From SAR116 cluster bacterium (GTDB taxonomy: Bacteria > Pseudomonadota > Alphaproteobacteria > Puniceispirillales > Puniceispirillaceae), in assembly GCA_002700485.1 (NCBI GenBank), contig PADU01000038.1, positions 1 to 5,366 of the forward strand: 5,366 bases of DNA, given 5' to 3'. Positions 1 through 5,366 of this stretch are shown piece by piece. The stretch's first letter is position 1. Each line of letters starts with the position of its first letter. A program made the translations under genes and the position numbers. A model generated the notes under the pieces. It was not told where the DNA came from. It searched no databases and saw only the letters and a program-made list of their open reading frames with translations.

Positions 1-24
1 AAAATTCATAACCGCATCAAACAT
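1..24 (-). other. Inverted copy of the first 8 codons of ivd
   Basis: On the minus strand the ATG at 24-22 begins MFDAVMNF, the same eight residues as the start of the intact ivd at 1085. The candidate ivd promoter is copied too, at 78-50. The copy is cut only by the window edge, so a longer second ivd fragment may lie outside. With 100 percent identity it is more likely a duplicated or chimeric end than an old paralogue. Confidence 0.6.
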
Positions 25-91
25 GAGAGTATTGCCCCTGTGTCGAGTGAAAATAAATTTGTTTCGTACACAGTTTAACCAGACATTGACC
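1..91. repeat. Left arm of a perfect 91-bp inverted repeat
   Basis: Read on the minus strand, this stretch is identical at every base to 1018-1108; position i pairs with position 1109-i. The arm starts at the first base of the window, so the true repeat may be longer. It ends at 91, where the next base no longer matches (92 against 1017). It carries an inverted copy of the region upstream of ivd and the first codons of ivd. No transposase, target duplication or conserved mobile-element end is visible. Its inner edge coincides with the point where the ferrochelatase frame is broken, which suggests a fold-back rearrangement or chimera junction, not a functional repeat. Confidence 0.97.
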
Positions 92-867
92 CGGATGGCA
101 GCCCGTTACGCAAATATACACGCCTCCAAGCAGAGATGCTGCAGACTGAATATGGTGAGCGTGAGGACCTGATGGTGGACTGGGCCATGCGTTATGGTCA
201 GCCCTCTATCCCGGACAAGCTGGAGGCTCTGCGCAAAGCAGGCTGCAACCGCTTTGTGATTGTGCCTTTATATCCACAATATGCTGCCTCAACCACAGCG
301 ACAGTTAACGATGAGGTGTTTAAATGGGCGTTGAAGCTACGCTGGCAGCCAGCCATCCGCACAGTCCCGCCCTGGCATGATCACCCGCTATATATTAAGG
401 CGCTGGTGAAATCATTGAAAGCTCATTTCAAGGGCCGAAAAATGCCAGAACATCTGATGCTGTCCTTTCATGGAATCCCACAACGCTACTTTGTGCAAGG
501 TGACCCCTATCATTGTCATTGCATGAAAACAGCTCGTCTAGTCAAAGAAGAGCTTGGTTGGGATGAAGAAAAATTCCATGTCACCTTTCAGTCCCGGTTT
601 GGCTCAGAGCCATGGTTGCAGCCCTATACAGATGAAACCCTGGAAAAGCTGGGTGCAGAAGGTGTGGAGTCACTAGCAATTATGGCACCGGGATTTTCAG
701 CGGATTGCCTTGAGACGTTGGAAGAGCTGGCGATGGAAGGCCGCGAAAGCTTTGAAGAACATGGCGGCGGTAGCTTTGACTATGTGCCTTGTCTGAATGC
801 CTCTGCCCCAGGAATGGCTGTCATCCGGCAAATCGCAAAAGATAACCTGGCGGGGTGGCTGAAGTAA
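88..867 (+). CDS. hemH: Ferrochelatase, 5'-truncated (protoporphyrin/coproporphyrin iron lyase)
   Basis: Ferrochelatase inserts Fe(II) into a porphyrin at the end of heme synthesis. About 259 residues are visible, from DPDGSPL near position 88 to the TAA at 865-867. Family motifs appear in order: the DGSPL segment (fragment residues 3-7), PLYPQYAASTTATV (60-73), LSFHGIPQRY with the catalytic His (about residue 128), FQSRFGSEPWLQPYTDETL, and PGFSADCLETLEE with the conserved Glu (about residue 209). A GDPYHCHCMKT segment follows the His. The His-to-Glu spacing of 81 matches what I recall for Bacillus ferrochelatase. Roughly 80-100 N-terminal residues are missing. The frame is closed upstream by TAA at 76-78, inside the inverted-repeat arm. 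ATG 136 is an internal Met, not a real start. This copy is therefore broken at an inverted junction, and a full gene probably exists in the source genome. Identity is very secure; whether the truncation is real is not. Confidence 0.93.
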   Translation, partial: DPDGSPLRKYTRLQAEMLQTEYGEREDLMVDWAMRYGQPSIPDKLEALRKAGCNRFVIVPLYPQYAASTTATVNDEVFKWALKLRWQPAIRTVPPWHDHPLYIKALVKSLKAHFKGRKMPEHLMLSFHGIPQRYFVQGDPYHCHCMKTARLVKEELGWDEEKFHVTFQSRFGSEPWLQPYTDETLEKLGAEGVESLAIMAPGFSADCLETLEELAMEGRESFEEHGGGSFDYVPCLNASAPGMAVIRQIAKDNLAGWLK

Positions 868-896
868 GTCTGGCAAGATTTTTGGCTTTGGCGGGG

Positions 897-922
897 AGAT
901 TCTCAGATCTACCCTGAAATCT
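897..922 (+). terminator. Weak hairpin downstream of hemH, possible terminator
   Basis: AGATT-C-TCAG (897-906) can pair with CTGA-AATCT (914-922), giving 9 base pairs with one bulged C and a 7-base loop, starting 30 bases after the hemH stop. No T tract follows on either strand, so it does not fit a standard intrinsic terminator. It may be chance or part of a Rho-dependent end. Confidence 0.22.
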
Positions 923-1017
923 AAACCCATCTAAGAACCTTCCGGCAGCGGAGGTCTCCTTGTCGCCGATGCAATCATATGCATATACAGAAACAGACTT
1001 TGCGCTATTGGCGGCAA

Positions 1018-1108
1018 GGTCAATGTCTGGTTAAACTGTGTACGAAACAAATTTATTTTCACTCGACACAGGGGCAATACTCTCATGTTTGATGCGGTTA
1101 TGAATTTT
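1018..1108. repeat. Right arm of the perfect 91-bp inverted repeat
   Basis: This is the native-looking copy: it runs unbroken from the intergenic region through the candidate promoter and ribosome-binding site into the first 24 bases of the intact ivd gene. The matching arm is 1-91 in reverse orientation, and 926 bases separate the arms. The match stops at 1018, because base 1017 (A) does not pair with base 92 (C). Confidence 0.97.
1031..1059 (+). promoter_or_regulatory. Candidate sigma70-type promoter of ivd
   Basis: TTAAAC at 1031-1036 and TATTTT at 1054-1059 are separated by exactly 17 bases, and a start of transcription near 1066 would leave a leader of about 20 bases before the ivd ATG. 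The boxes match the consensus only partly. In many proteobacteria liu genes are controlled by the MerR-family regulator LiuR, but I could not make out a convincing LiuR palindrome here. Confidence 0.35.
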
Positions 1109-2248
1109 GGTCTTGGTGAAGAGATTGATACCTTGCGTGAAACAGTTCGCCGCTTTGCCGTAGATGAGATTGCGCCGCGTGCCGCAGAGATTGATTCTAG
1201 CAATCAGTTTCCCTCTGATTTATGGGAAAAAATGGGCGCGCTAGGACTTCATGGTATCACTGTGGATGAGACTGATGGCGGGGCATCTATGGGCTATCTG
1301 GCGCATAGTGTGGCGATTGAGGAAATCAGCCGCGCATCTGCGTCTGTTGGTCTGTCTTATGGAGCCCATTCAAATCTCTGTGTGAATCAGATTGCCAGAT
1401 GGGGCACAGCAGAGCAGAAACAGGCCTATCTGCCAAGATTGATTTCGGGAGAACATGTCGGATCGCTGGCAATGAGCGAACATGGGTCAGGATCAGACGT
1501 AGTGTCCATGAAGTTGGCTGCTGAAAAACGCAATGACCGTTATGTGTTGAATGGTGGCAAAATGTGGATCACAAATTCACCTGATGCGTCCATTCTGGTG
1601 GTCTATGCCAAGACAGATATGGAGGCCGGCCCAAAAGGCATAACCGCCTTTGTTATTGAAAAGAATATGGCGGGCTTCAGTGTCGGCAAAAAGCTGGATA
1701 AGCTGGGGATGCGCGGGTCAAACACAGCTGAGCTGATTTTTGATAATTGTGAAGTGCCGTTTGAGAATGTGCTGGGTGAGGAAGGTAAAGGCGTGAATGT
1801 GCTGATGTCCGGCCTTGATTATGAACGGGTTGTGCTCGCAGCTGGACCATTGGGCATTATGGCTGCAGCCATGGATGTGGTGGTACCCTATGTGCATGAA
1901 CGTGAGCAGTTTGGGCAGCCGGTTGGCAGTTTCCAGTTGATGCAGGGCAAGCTGGCAGACATGTATACAGAAATGAATGCTTGCCGGGCATATGTTTATG
2001 CTGTTGCCGCTGCCTGTGACCGCGGTGAAACTACACGGAAAGATTCAGCAGGGTGTATTTTATATGCTGCTGAAAAAGCGACAAAAATTGCTCTTGAGGC
2101 AATCCAGTGCCTGGGTGGAAATGGCTATATAAATGATTATCCCACAGGTCGGCTGCTGCGTGATGCCAAACTTTATGAGATTGGTGCAGGCACATCTGAG
2201 ATCAGGCGGATGCTGATTGGGCGCGAGCTGTTTGCCGAAACTGCCTAA
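1085..2248 (+). CDS. ivd: Isovaleryl-CoA dehydrogenase (FAD-dependent acyl-CoA dehydrogenase)
   Basis: Ivd oxidises isovaleryl-CoA to 3-methylcrotonyl-CoA in leucine degradation, passing electrons to electron-transfer flavoprotein. The 387-residue protein is full length for the family and cytosolic, with no signal peptide. In order it shows the helical N-terminal domain, [13 protein letters not shown] (90-102), the flavin-contact segment [18 protein letters not shown] (127-144), KMWITN (159-164), and [14 protein letters not shown] (204-217). [15 protein letters not shown] follows, whose Glu247 matches the loop position of the catalytic base in isovaleryl-CoA dehydrogenase. Then come [29 protein letters not shown] and [12 protein letters not shown] (364-375), where short- and medium-chain relatives carry their catalytic Glu. 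ATG 1085 is preceded by AGGGG at 1070-1074 with 10 bases spacing; Met6 (1100) is a less likely start. It leads an operon with mccB 34 bases downstream. It is also called liuA. Confidence 0.96.
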   Translation: MFDAVMNFGLGEEIDTLRETVRRFAVDEIAPRAAEIDSSNQFPSDLWEKMGALGLHGITVDETDGGASMGYLAHSVAIEEISRASASVGLSYGAHSNLCVNQIARWGTAEQKQAYLPRLISGEHVGSLAMSEHGSGSDVVSMKLAAEKRNDRYVLNGGKMWITNSPDASILVVYAKTDMEAGPKGITAFVIEKNMAGFSVGKKLDKLGMRGSNTAELIFDNCEVPFENVLGEEGKGVNVLMSGLDYERVVLAAGPLGIMAAAMDVVVPYVHEREQFGQPVGSFQLMQGKLADMYTEMNACRAYVYAVAAACDRGETTRKDSAGCILYAAEKATKIALEAIQCLGGNGYINDYPTGRLLRDAKLYEIGAGTSEIRRMLIGRELFAETA

Positions 2249-2267
2249 CCCTGAAAAGATCCTGAAT

Positions 2268-2272
2268 GGAGA
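2268..2272 (+). promoter_or_regulatory. Ribosome-binding site of mccB
   Basis: GGAGA lies 10 bases before ATG 2283, in the 34-base gap after the ivd stop. It favours 2283 as the mccB start over the in-frame ATG at 2217, which lies inside ivd. Confidence 0.55.
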
Positions 2273-2282
2273 TCGGTTGAGT

Positions 2283-3155
2283 ATGCAGACCCCCCTAGCA
2301 CCTTTTGTTCTACAATCCTTCCTGTCTGTGTCTTCTGATGATGCCAAAGCCAATAGGACGGTGATGCAGGCACATCTGGGCAGAGCTGAGACCATCGCCA
2401 GCCAGCTGATGAAGGGCGGCAGCGAATCTGCGCGTGATCGCCACCGGGCCAGAGGTAAATTGCTGCCCCGCACCCGCATTGACAGACTGATTGACCCAGG
2501 TACGCCGTTTCTGGAAGTTGGGCTGTTTGCCGCCTACGGCCTGTATGAGGATGCTGTTCCGTCTGCCGGGCTGATTGCCGGTATCGGGCAGGTATCAGGC
2601 CGATTATGCATGATCATCTGCAATGATGCGACGGTAAAGGGAGGGACTTATTTTGCGCTGTCTGTCAAAAAACATCTGCGGGCGCAGGAAATCGCTGAAC
2701 AGAACCATCTACCCTGTCTGTATCTTGTCGACAGTGGCGGAGCGAATCTGCCTAATCAAGATGAAGTTTTTCCGGATCGGGATCATTTTGGCCGGATTTT
2801 CTACAATCAGGCCCGCATGAGTGCCAAAGGCATTGCCCAAATCGCGGTAGTGATGGGATCTTGTACCGCAGGCGGGGCTTATGTTCCAGCAATGTCTGAC
2901 CAAACCATTATTGTCGAGCAGCAGGGCACCATTTTTCTGGCTGGGCCGCCTCTTGTGAAGGAAGCAACTGGCGAAGATATTGATGCAGAAACGCTTGGTG
3001 GTGGCGATACCCACACAAGGCTGTCTGGTGTGGCAGATTATCTGGCGAGGGATGATGAACACGCGCTGACGCTGGCCAGACAGATTGTTCATAATTTAGG
3101 GCCTGGAACTGAAGCGCAGACAACTTCTCCCCCTACCCCACCTGTTCCGCGCTGA
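2283..3155 (+). CDS. mccB: Methylcrotonyl-CoA carboxylase beta (carboxyltransferase) subunit, 3'-truncated
   Basis: This subunit transfers the carboxyl group from carboxybiotin on the alpha subunit to 3-methylcrotonyl-CoA, giving 3-methylglutaconyl-CoA. Only the N-terminal carboxyltransferase domain is present: 290 residues against about 535 for bacterial homologues. Visible family segments are [115 protein letters not shown] and [15 protein letters not shown]. Recognisable homology runs to about IVHNLG (3101). The frame then continues through a Pro/Thr-rich tail and stops at 3153-3155, inside the antisense of HMG-CoA lyase. The whole C-terminal carboxyltransferase domain, including its part of the acyl-CoA and biotin site, is missing, so this product could not work. 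Propionyl- or geranyl-CoA carboxylase beta are alternatives, but the N-terminal sequence and the neighbouring genes favour methylcrotonyl-CoA. It is also called liuB. Confidence 0.9.
   Translation: MQTPLAPFVLQSFLSVSSDDAKANRTVMQAHLGRAETIASQLMKGGSESARDRHRARGKLLPRTRIDRLIDPGTPFLEVGLFAAYGLYEDAVPSAGLIAGIGQVSGRLCMIICNDATVKGGTYFALSVKKHLRAQEIAEQNHLPCLYLVDSGGANLPNQDEVFPDRDHFGRIFYNQARMSAKGIAQIAVVMGSCTAGGAYVPAMSDQTIIVEQQGTIFLAGPPLVKEATGEDIDAETLGGGDTHTRLSGVADYLARDDEHALTLARQIVHNLGPGTEAQTTSPPTPPVPR
3101..3150. other. Inverted junction joining truncated mccB to truncated HMG-CoA lyase gene
   Basis: MccB homology on the plus strand is clear up to about 3101, and HMG-CoA lyase homology on the minus strand is clear down to about 3148. 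Each frame runs a few codons past this point into sequence unlike its family and stops inside the other (frame overlap 3133-3155). There is no intergenic space or terminator hairpin, as a normal convergent gene pair would usually have. The breakpoint cannot be placed more exactly without the parent sequences. Confidence 0.75.
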
Positions 3156-3966
3156 TGAGCTTATCTCTGTTCAGGCCAGTTTGCCAGCCAACCTGTTCCA
3201 GCGCATCGTGCAGGGCCAGCGTGTTTACATTGCCTTTGGCCCCCGGCGCATAGGGACAGCCGCCAAGCCCGCCGATTGCAGAATCAAACCGCTTCAACCC
3301 ATAACCCAGCGCGTGTTTCACATTGGCGATCGCCTGATGGTTGGTATCATGAAAATGGCCGGCCAGCTTATCGCCTGGCAGATGCGCACAGAGCAGGTCA
3401 AGCAAGGTGCAAATAGTGTCTTTTGTGCCCTGACCTGTCGTGTCCCCCAGCGATATTTCATAACATCCCATTGCCAGAAGGTCTTCTGCCAGTGTCAGCA
3501 CAGACTCAGGCGCAACCGTGCCTTCATAAGGGCAATGCACAACAACCGAAATATAGCCGCGCACTCGTATGCTTGCAGCCAAGGCCTCTGCCACAACTGG
3601 CCGGAACCTGTCCAGACTTTCACGCACGCTGCAGTTGATATTATGTTGACTGAACCCCTCTGTCGCGGCCCCAAAGACGGCCACTTCATCCACTTCTGCG
3701 GCCAGTGCTCCTGCCAGCCCGCGCTGATTGGGGATCAGCACAATATAATCACTATCCGGATGTCGGGTGATCCCTGCCATCACCTCAGCTGCATCCGCTA
3801 ATTGCGGCACCCATTTAGGTGAGACAAAACTTGTGGCTTCTATCAGGCCGAACCCCGCTTCTGACAAGCTGTCTATCAAGCGGATTTTTGCCTCTGTCGG
3901 GATCAGGCTCTTTTCGTTTTGCAGCCCGTCACGCGGGCCAACCTCAACTAGTTCAACGGCGTTCAT
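3133..3966 (-). CDS. hmgL: Hydroxymethylglutaryl-CoA lyase, C-terminally truncated
   Basis: The enzyme cleaves 3-hydroxy-3-methylglutaryl-CoA into acetyl-CoA and acetoacetate, the last step of leucine degradation. It is a DRE-TIM metallolyase. The 277 residues show [12 protein letters not shown] with Arg12 and metal ligand Asp13, [14 protein letters not shown] with Glu43, [16 protein letters not shown] with metal ligands His204 and His206, [10 protein letters not shown] with catalytic Cys237, and metal ligand Asn246. All are offset by exactly 29 from the human residues Arg41, Asp42, Glu72, His233, His235, Cys266 and Asn275 as I remember them, so the alignment has no gaps. Homology ends at about KLISA (269-273); the last four residues, EQVG, look foreign and about 20 C-terminal residues are missing. 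The ATG overlaps the mccA stop by 4 bases (ATGA), with GAGGA 6 bases upstream, implying translational coupling. The catalytic core is complete. It is also called liuE. Confidence 0.93.
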   Translation of the reverse strand: MNAVELVEVGPRDGLQNEKSLIPTEAKIRLIDSLSEAGFGLIEATSFVSPKWVPQLADAAEVMAGITRHPDSDYIVLIPNQRGLAGALAAEVDEVAVFGAATEGFSQHNINCSVRESLDRFRPVVAEALAASIRVRGYISVVVHCPYEGTVAPESVLTLAEDLLAMGCYEISLGDTTGQGTKDTICTLLDLLCAHLPGDKLAGHFHDTNHQAIANVKHALGYGLKRFDSAIGGLGGCPYAPGAKGNVNTLALHDALEQVGWQTGLNRDKLISAEQVG

Positions 3967-5366
3967 GCCAAATCCTCATTCTGCTGCACGAATCTGCATA
4001 AAATCTGCCCTGCAGAGACTGACTCGCCCTCATTGACCGCAATTTTTTCGACCTGGCCATCAGCCGGGGCGAGGATTGACTGCTCCATCTTCATCGCTTC
4101 CAGAACTATAAGCCGGTCACCTGCAGTAACTTTGTCTCCATCCTGGGCGGTGATCTGGCTTACAGTTGCGTTCATCTGGGCGCGGATAATGCCATCAGAT
4201 TGTTCTTCAGCATCATGTTTGATTGTGTGGGCCAGATGAAAGACCCAAGTGCCAGCACCGTCACTGGCCCAAATGGTCTGTCCTTTTGTGAAGGTATACA
4301 CAGTTACCCGGCCGGTTGGCCCATCCAGCTGCCAGCTTGTCAATTTATGAACGGTGGAGCGCAGCACAGCATAAGATAAGGAACGCCGATCAATATTTAA
4401 TGTGATGTCACCTGCACTTTGTATCTGCAGATCCAGCCTAATTAACCCCGCTTTGGCCTCCAGTAACACAGGCAAGTTGCCCGCCCCCCAGTGCCGCCAT
4501 CCAGGCAGAGCTGTATCCGCCTGTAACTTACTCATTCCAGCTGCGGCCAGAACCGCATCTGGGGGCAGGCTCTGTTCTGTTAGGTACTCCAGATTCTGAT
4601 CCACAAAGCTCGTTGTCATCTGTCCGTCTTTTATCGCATCGTGCTGGCATAAGCGGCTTAAAAATGATAGATTACTAGTCAGTCCAGTAAGACACGTCTG
4701 GCCAAGGCCACGGGCAAGCTGCTGCAGCGCTTCTTGTCTGTCTGTGCCGGTGGCAATGATTTTGGCGATCATCGGGTCATAATAGCCAGAGACCTCATCA
4801 CCGCTGTCCACACCTGTATCTGTTCTGAGGCCTTCACTTTCGGGAAACATCAACTCGTCAATTTGACCAGGGCTGGGCAGGAAGTTATTTTCCGGGTCTT
4901 CAGCATAAATACGGGCCTCCACAGCATGTCCGCTCAGCTGGATATCTGACTGTTTCAGGAGTAGAGGCTCTCCAGCTGCAACGCGCAGCTGCAACGCGAC
5001 CAGATCAAGTCCTGTGACCCGCTCTGTAACGGCATGTTCAACCTGCAAACGGGTATTCATTTCCATAAACCAAAACCCCGCTGGGGTAAGGGTGCCGCTG
5101 CCATCAGCGATAAATTCAACTGTGCCTGCCCCTTCATAGTCGATTGCTTTTGCTGCATTTACAGCGGCACGTGTCATCGCGGTGCGCACTTCATCCGGCA
5201 TATGTGGGGCGGGAGCTTCTTCGATTACCTTCTGATGCCTTCGTTGCACAGAACAATCTCGTTCAAACAGATGCAGATGTGTGCCATGACGGTCGGAGAG
5301 CAGCTGCACCTCAATATGACGTGGGGCAGTAATATATTTTTCAATAATGACATGGCCGTCCCCAAA
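3963..5366 (-). CDS. mccA: Methylcrotonyl-CoA carboxylase alpha (biotin carboxylase/biotin carrier) subunit, 5' end outside window
   Basis: This subunit carboxylates its own biotin with ATP and bicarbonate. The visible 467 residues lack about 200 at the N-terminus, because the open frame continues past 5366; the GTG at 5309 is internal (HIEVQLL). In order: the end of the ATP-grasp domain with ERDCSVQRRHQKVIEEAPAP (fragment residues 35-54), GTVEF, the active-site FMEMNTRLQVEH (about 100-111), then the biotin-carboxylase C domain with GHAVEARIYAEDPE and GYYDPMIAKI. A poorly conserved middle region follows that should be the subunit-contact (BT) domain. The C-terminal biotinyl domain has EAMKM, with the biotinylated Lys at codon 4091-4089, 42 codons from the end. 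It is followed directly by HMG-CoA lyase, overlapping by ATGA. That context, with ivd and mccB nearby, makes methylcrotonyl-CoA the likely substrate instead of propionyl- or acetyl-CoA. It is also called liuD. Confidence 0.95.
   Translation of the reverse strand, partial: FGDGHVIIEKYITAPRHIEVQLLSDRHGTHLHLFERDCSVQRRHQKVIEEAPAPHMPDEVRTAMTRAAVNAAKAIDYEGAGTVEFIADGSGTLTPAGFWFMEMNTRLQVEHAVTERVTGLDLVALQLRVAAGEPLLLKQSDIQLSGHAVEARIYAEDPENNFLPSPGQIDELMFPESEGLRTDTGVDSGDEVSGYYDPMIAKIIATGTDRQEALQQLARGLGQTCLTGLTSNLSFLSRLCQHDAIKDGQMTTSFVDQNLEYLTEQSLPPDAVLAAAGMSKLQADTALPGWRHWGAGNLPVLLEAKAGLIRLDLQIQSAGDITLNIDRRSLSYAVLRSTVHKLTSWQLDGPTGRVTVYTFTKGQTIWASDGAGTWVFHLAHTIKHDAEEQSDGIIRAQMNATVSQITAQDGDKVTAGDRLIVLEAMKMEQSILAPADGQVEKIAVNEGESVSAGQILCRFVQQNEDLA
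3973..3977 (-). promoter_or_regulatory. Ribosome-binding site of the HMG-CoA lyase gene, inside the mccA end
   Basis: On the minus strand GAGGA lies 6 bases before the ATG at 3966-3964, within the last codons of mccA. With the 4-base ATGA overlap it fixes the start and supports coupled translation. Confidence 0.65.

Larger units (their letters stand above)
868..1084. other. Intergenic region between hemH and ivd
   Basis: This 217-base gap contains no credible reading frame. It holds an imperfect hairpin just after hemH (897-922), a small ATATGCATAT palindrome (977-986), a candidate promoter (1031-1059) and the ivd ribosome-binding region (1070-1074). From 1018 onward it is the right arm of the inverted repeat. 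An open frame on the minus strand across 931-1203 has no recognisable protein features and overlaps the start of ivd. Confidence 0.7.

Noticed and set aside
977..986. ATATGCATAT palindrome as an operator
   Set aside because: A 10-base AT-rich palindrome is expected by chance, and no second copy or known regulator motif supports it.
1..1108. The inverted repeat as the ends of an insertion sequence or invertible promoter element
   Set aside because: The 926 bases between the arms hold a truncated hemH and ordinary intergenic sequence, with no transposase or recombinase. The arms contain ivd coding sequence and have no mobile-element end structure.
931..1203. 90-codon open frame on the minus strand
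   Set aside because: It spans the ivd promoter region and ivd codons in antisense, is low in complexity and rich in Ser/Arg/Pro, and has no recognisable motif.
2217..2282. Upstream ATG 2217 as the mccB start
   Set aside because: It would overlap the end of ivd and add 22 residues unlike the family; ATG 2283 has its own ribosome-binding site.
2060..2479. 139-codon open frame on the minus strand
   Set aside because: It is antisense to the ends of two well-supported genes (ivd and mccB) and shows no protein family features.
3101..3155. A natural bidirectional terminator or a natural short MccB variant
   Set aside because: There is no hairpin, and both reading frames end abruptly in sequence foreign to their families at the same place.
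3181..3801. 206-codon open frame on the plus strand
   Set aside because: It lies wholly antisense to HMG-CoA lyase, whose family motifs are unmistakable; its translation is rich in Cys, His and Gln with no recognisable domain.

Overview
The window holds the core of a leucine/isovalerate degradation (liu-type) cluster plus a truncated ferrochelatase gene. It most likely comes from an alphaproteobacterium. The protein sequences look alphaproteobacterial, the base composition is roughly balanced, and spacing is tight with an ATGA gene overlap. A marine lineage such as SAR116 is possible, but I cannot establish that from the sequence alone.

Layout. (1) Positions 1-91 are an exact reverse complement of 1018-1108, so the first bases are an inverted copy of the ivd promoter region and its first codons. 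(2) Positions 88-867 (+) encode the C-terminal three quarters of ferrochelatase (hemH); its 5' end is lost at the edge of the inverted copy. (3) Positions 868-1084 are intergenic, with a weak hairpin and a candidate sigma70-type promoter. (4) Positions 1085-2248 (+) hold an intact isovaleryl-CoA dehydrogenase (ivd/liuA). (5) Positions 2283-3155 (+) hold the first 290 codons of the methylcrotonyl-CoA carboxylase beta subunit (mccB/liuB). It stops abruptly where it meets (6) hydroxymethylglutaryl-CoA lyase (3966-3133, -), which has lost about 20 C-terminal residues. (7) Positions 5366-3963 (-) hold the C-terminal 467 residues of the methylcrotonyl-CoA carboxylase alpha subunit (mccA/liuD), which runs out of the window.

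Together the enzymes convert isovaleryl-CoA to 3-methylcrotonyl-CoA (Ivd), carboxylate it to 3-methylglutaconyl-CoA (MccA+MccB) and, after a hydration step not encoded here, cleave HMG-CoA to acetyl-CoA and acetoacetate (HMG-CoA lyase).

The most notable thing is structural, not a new system. Two inverted junctions (near 88-91 and between about 3101 and 3150) each break a conserved gene. Both have the fold-back geometry typical of chimeras made during whole-genome (multiple-displacement) amplification or of misassembly. The simplest reading is that the native order was hemH, then ivd-mccB-mccA-hmgL on one strand, and that this sequence has been folded back on itself twice. A genuine genomic rearrangement cannot be excluded without reads. 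I see no RNA gene, CRISPR array, insertion sequence or novel system.
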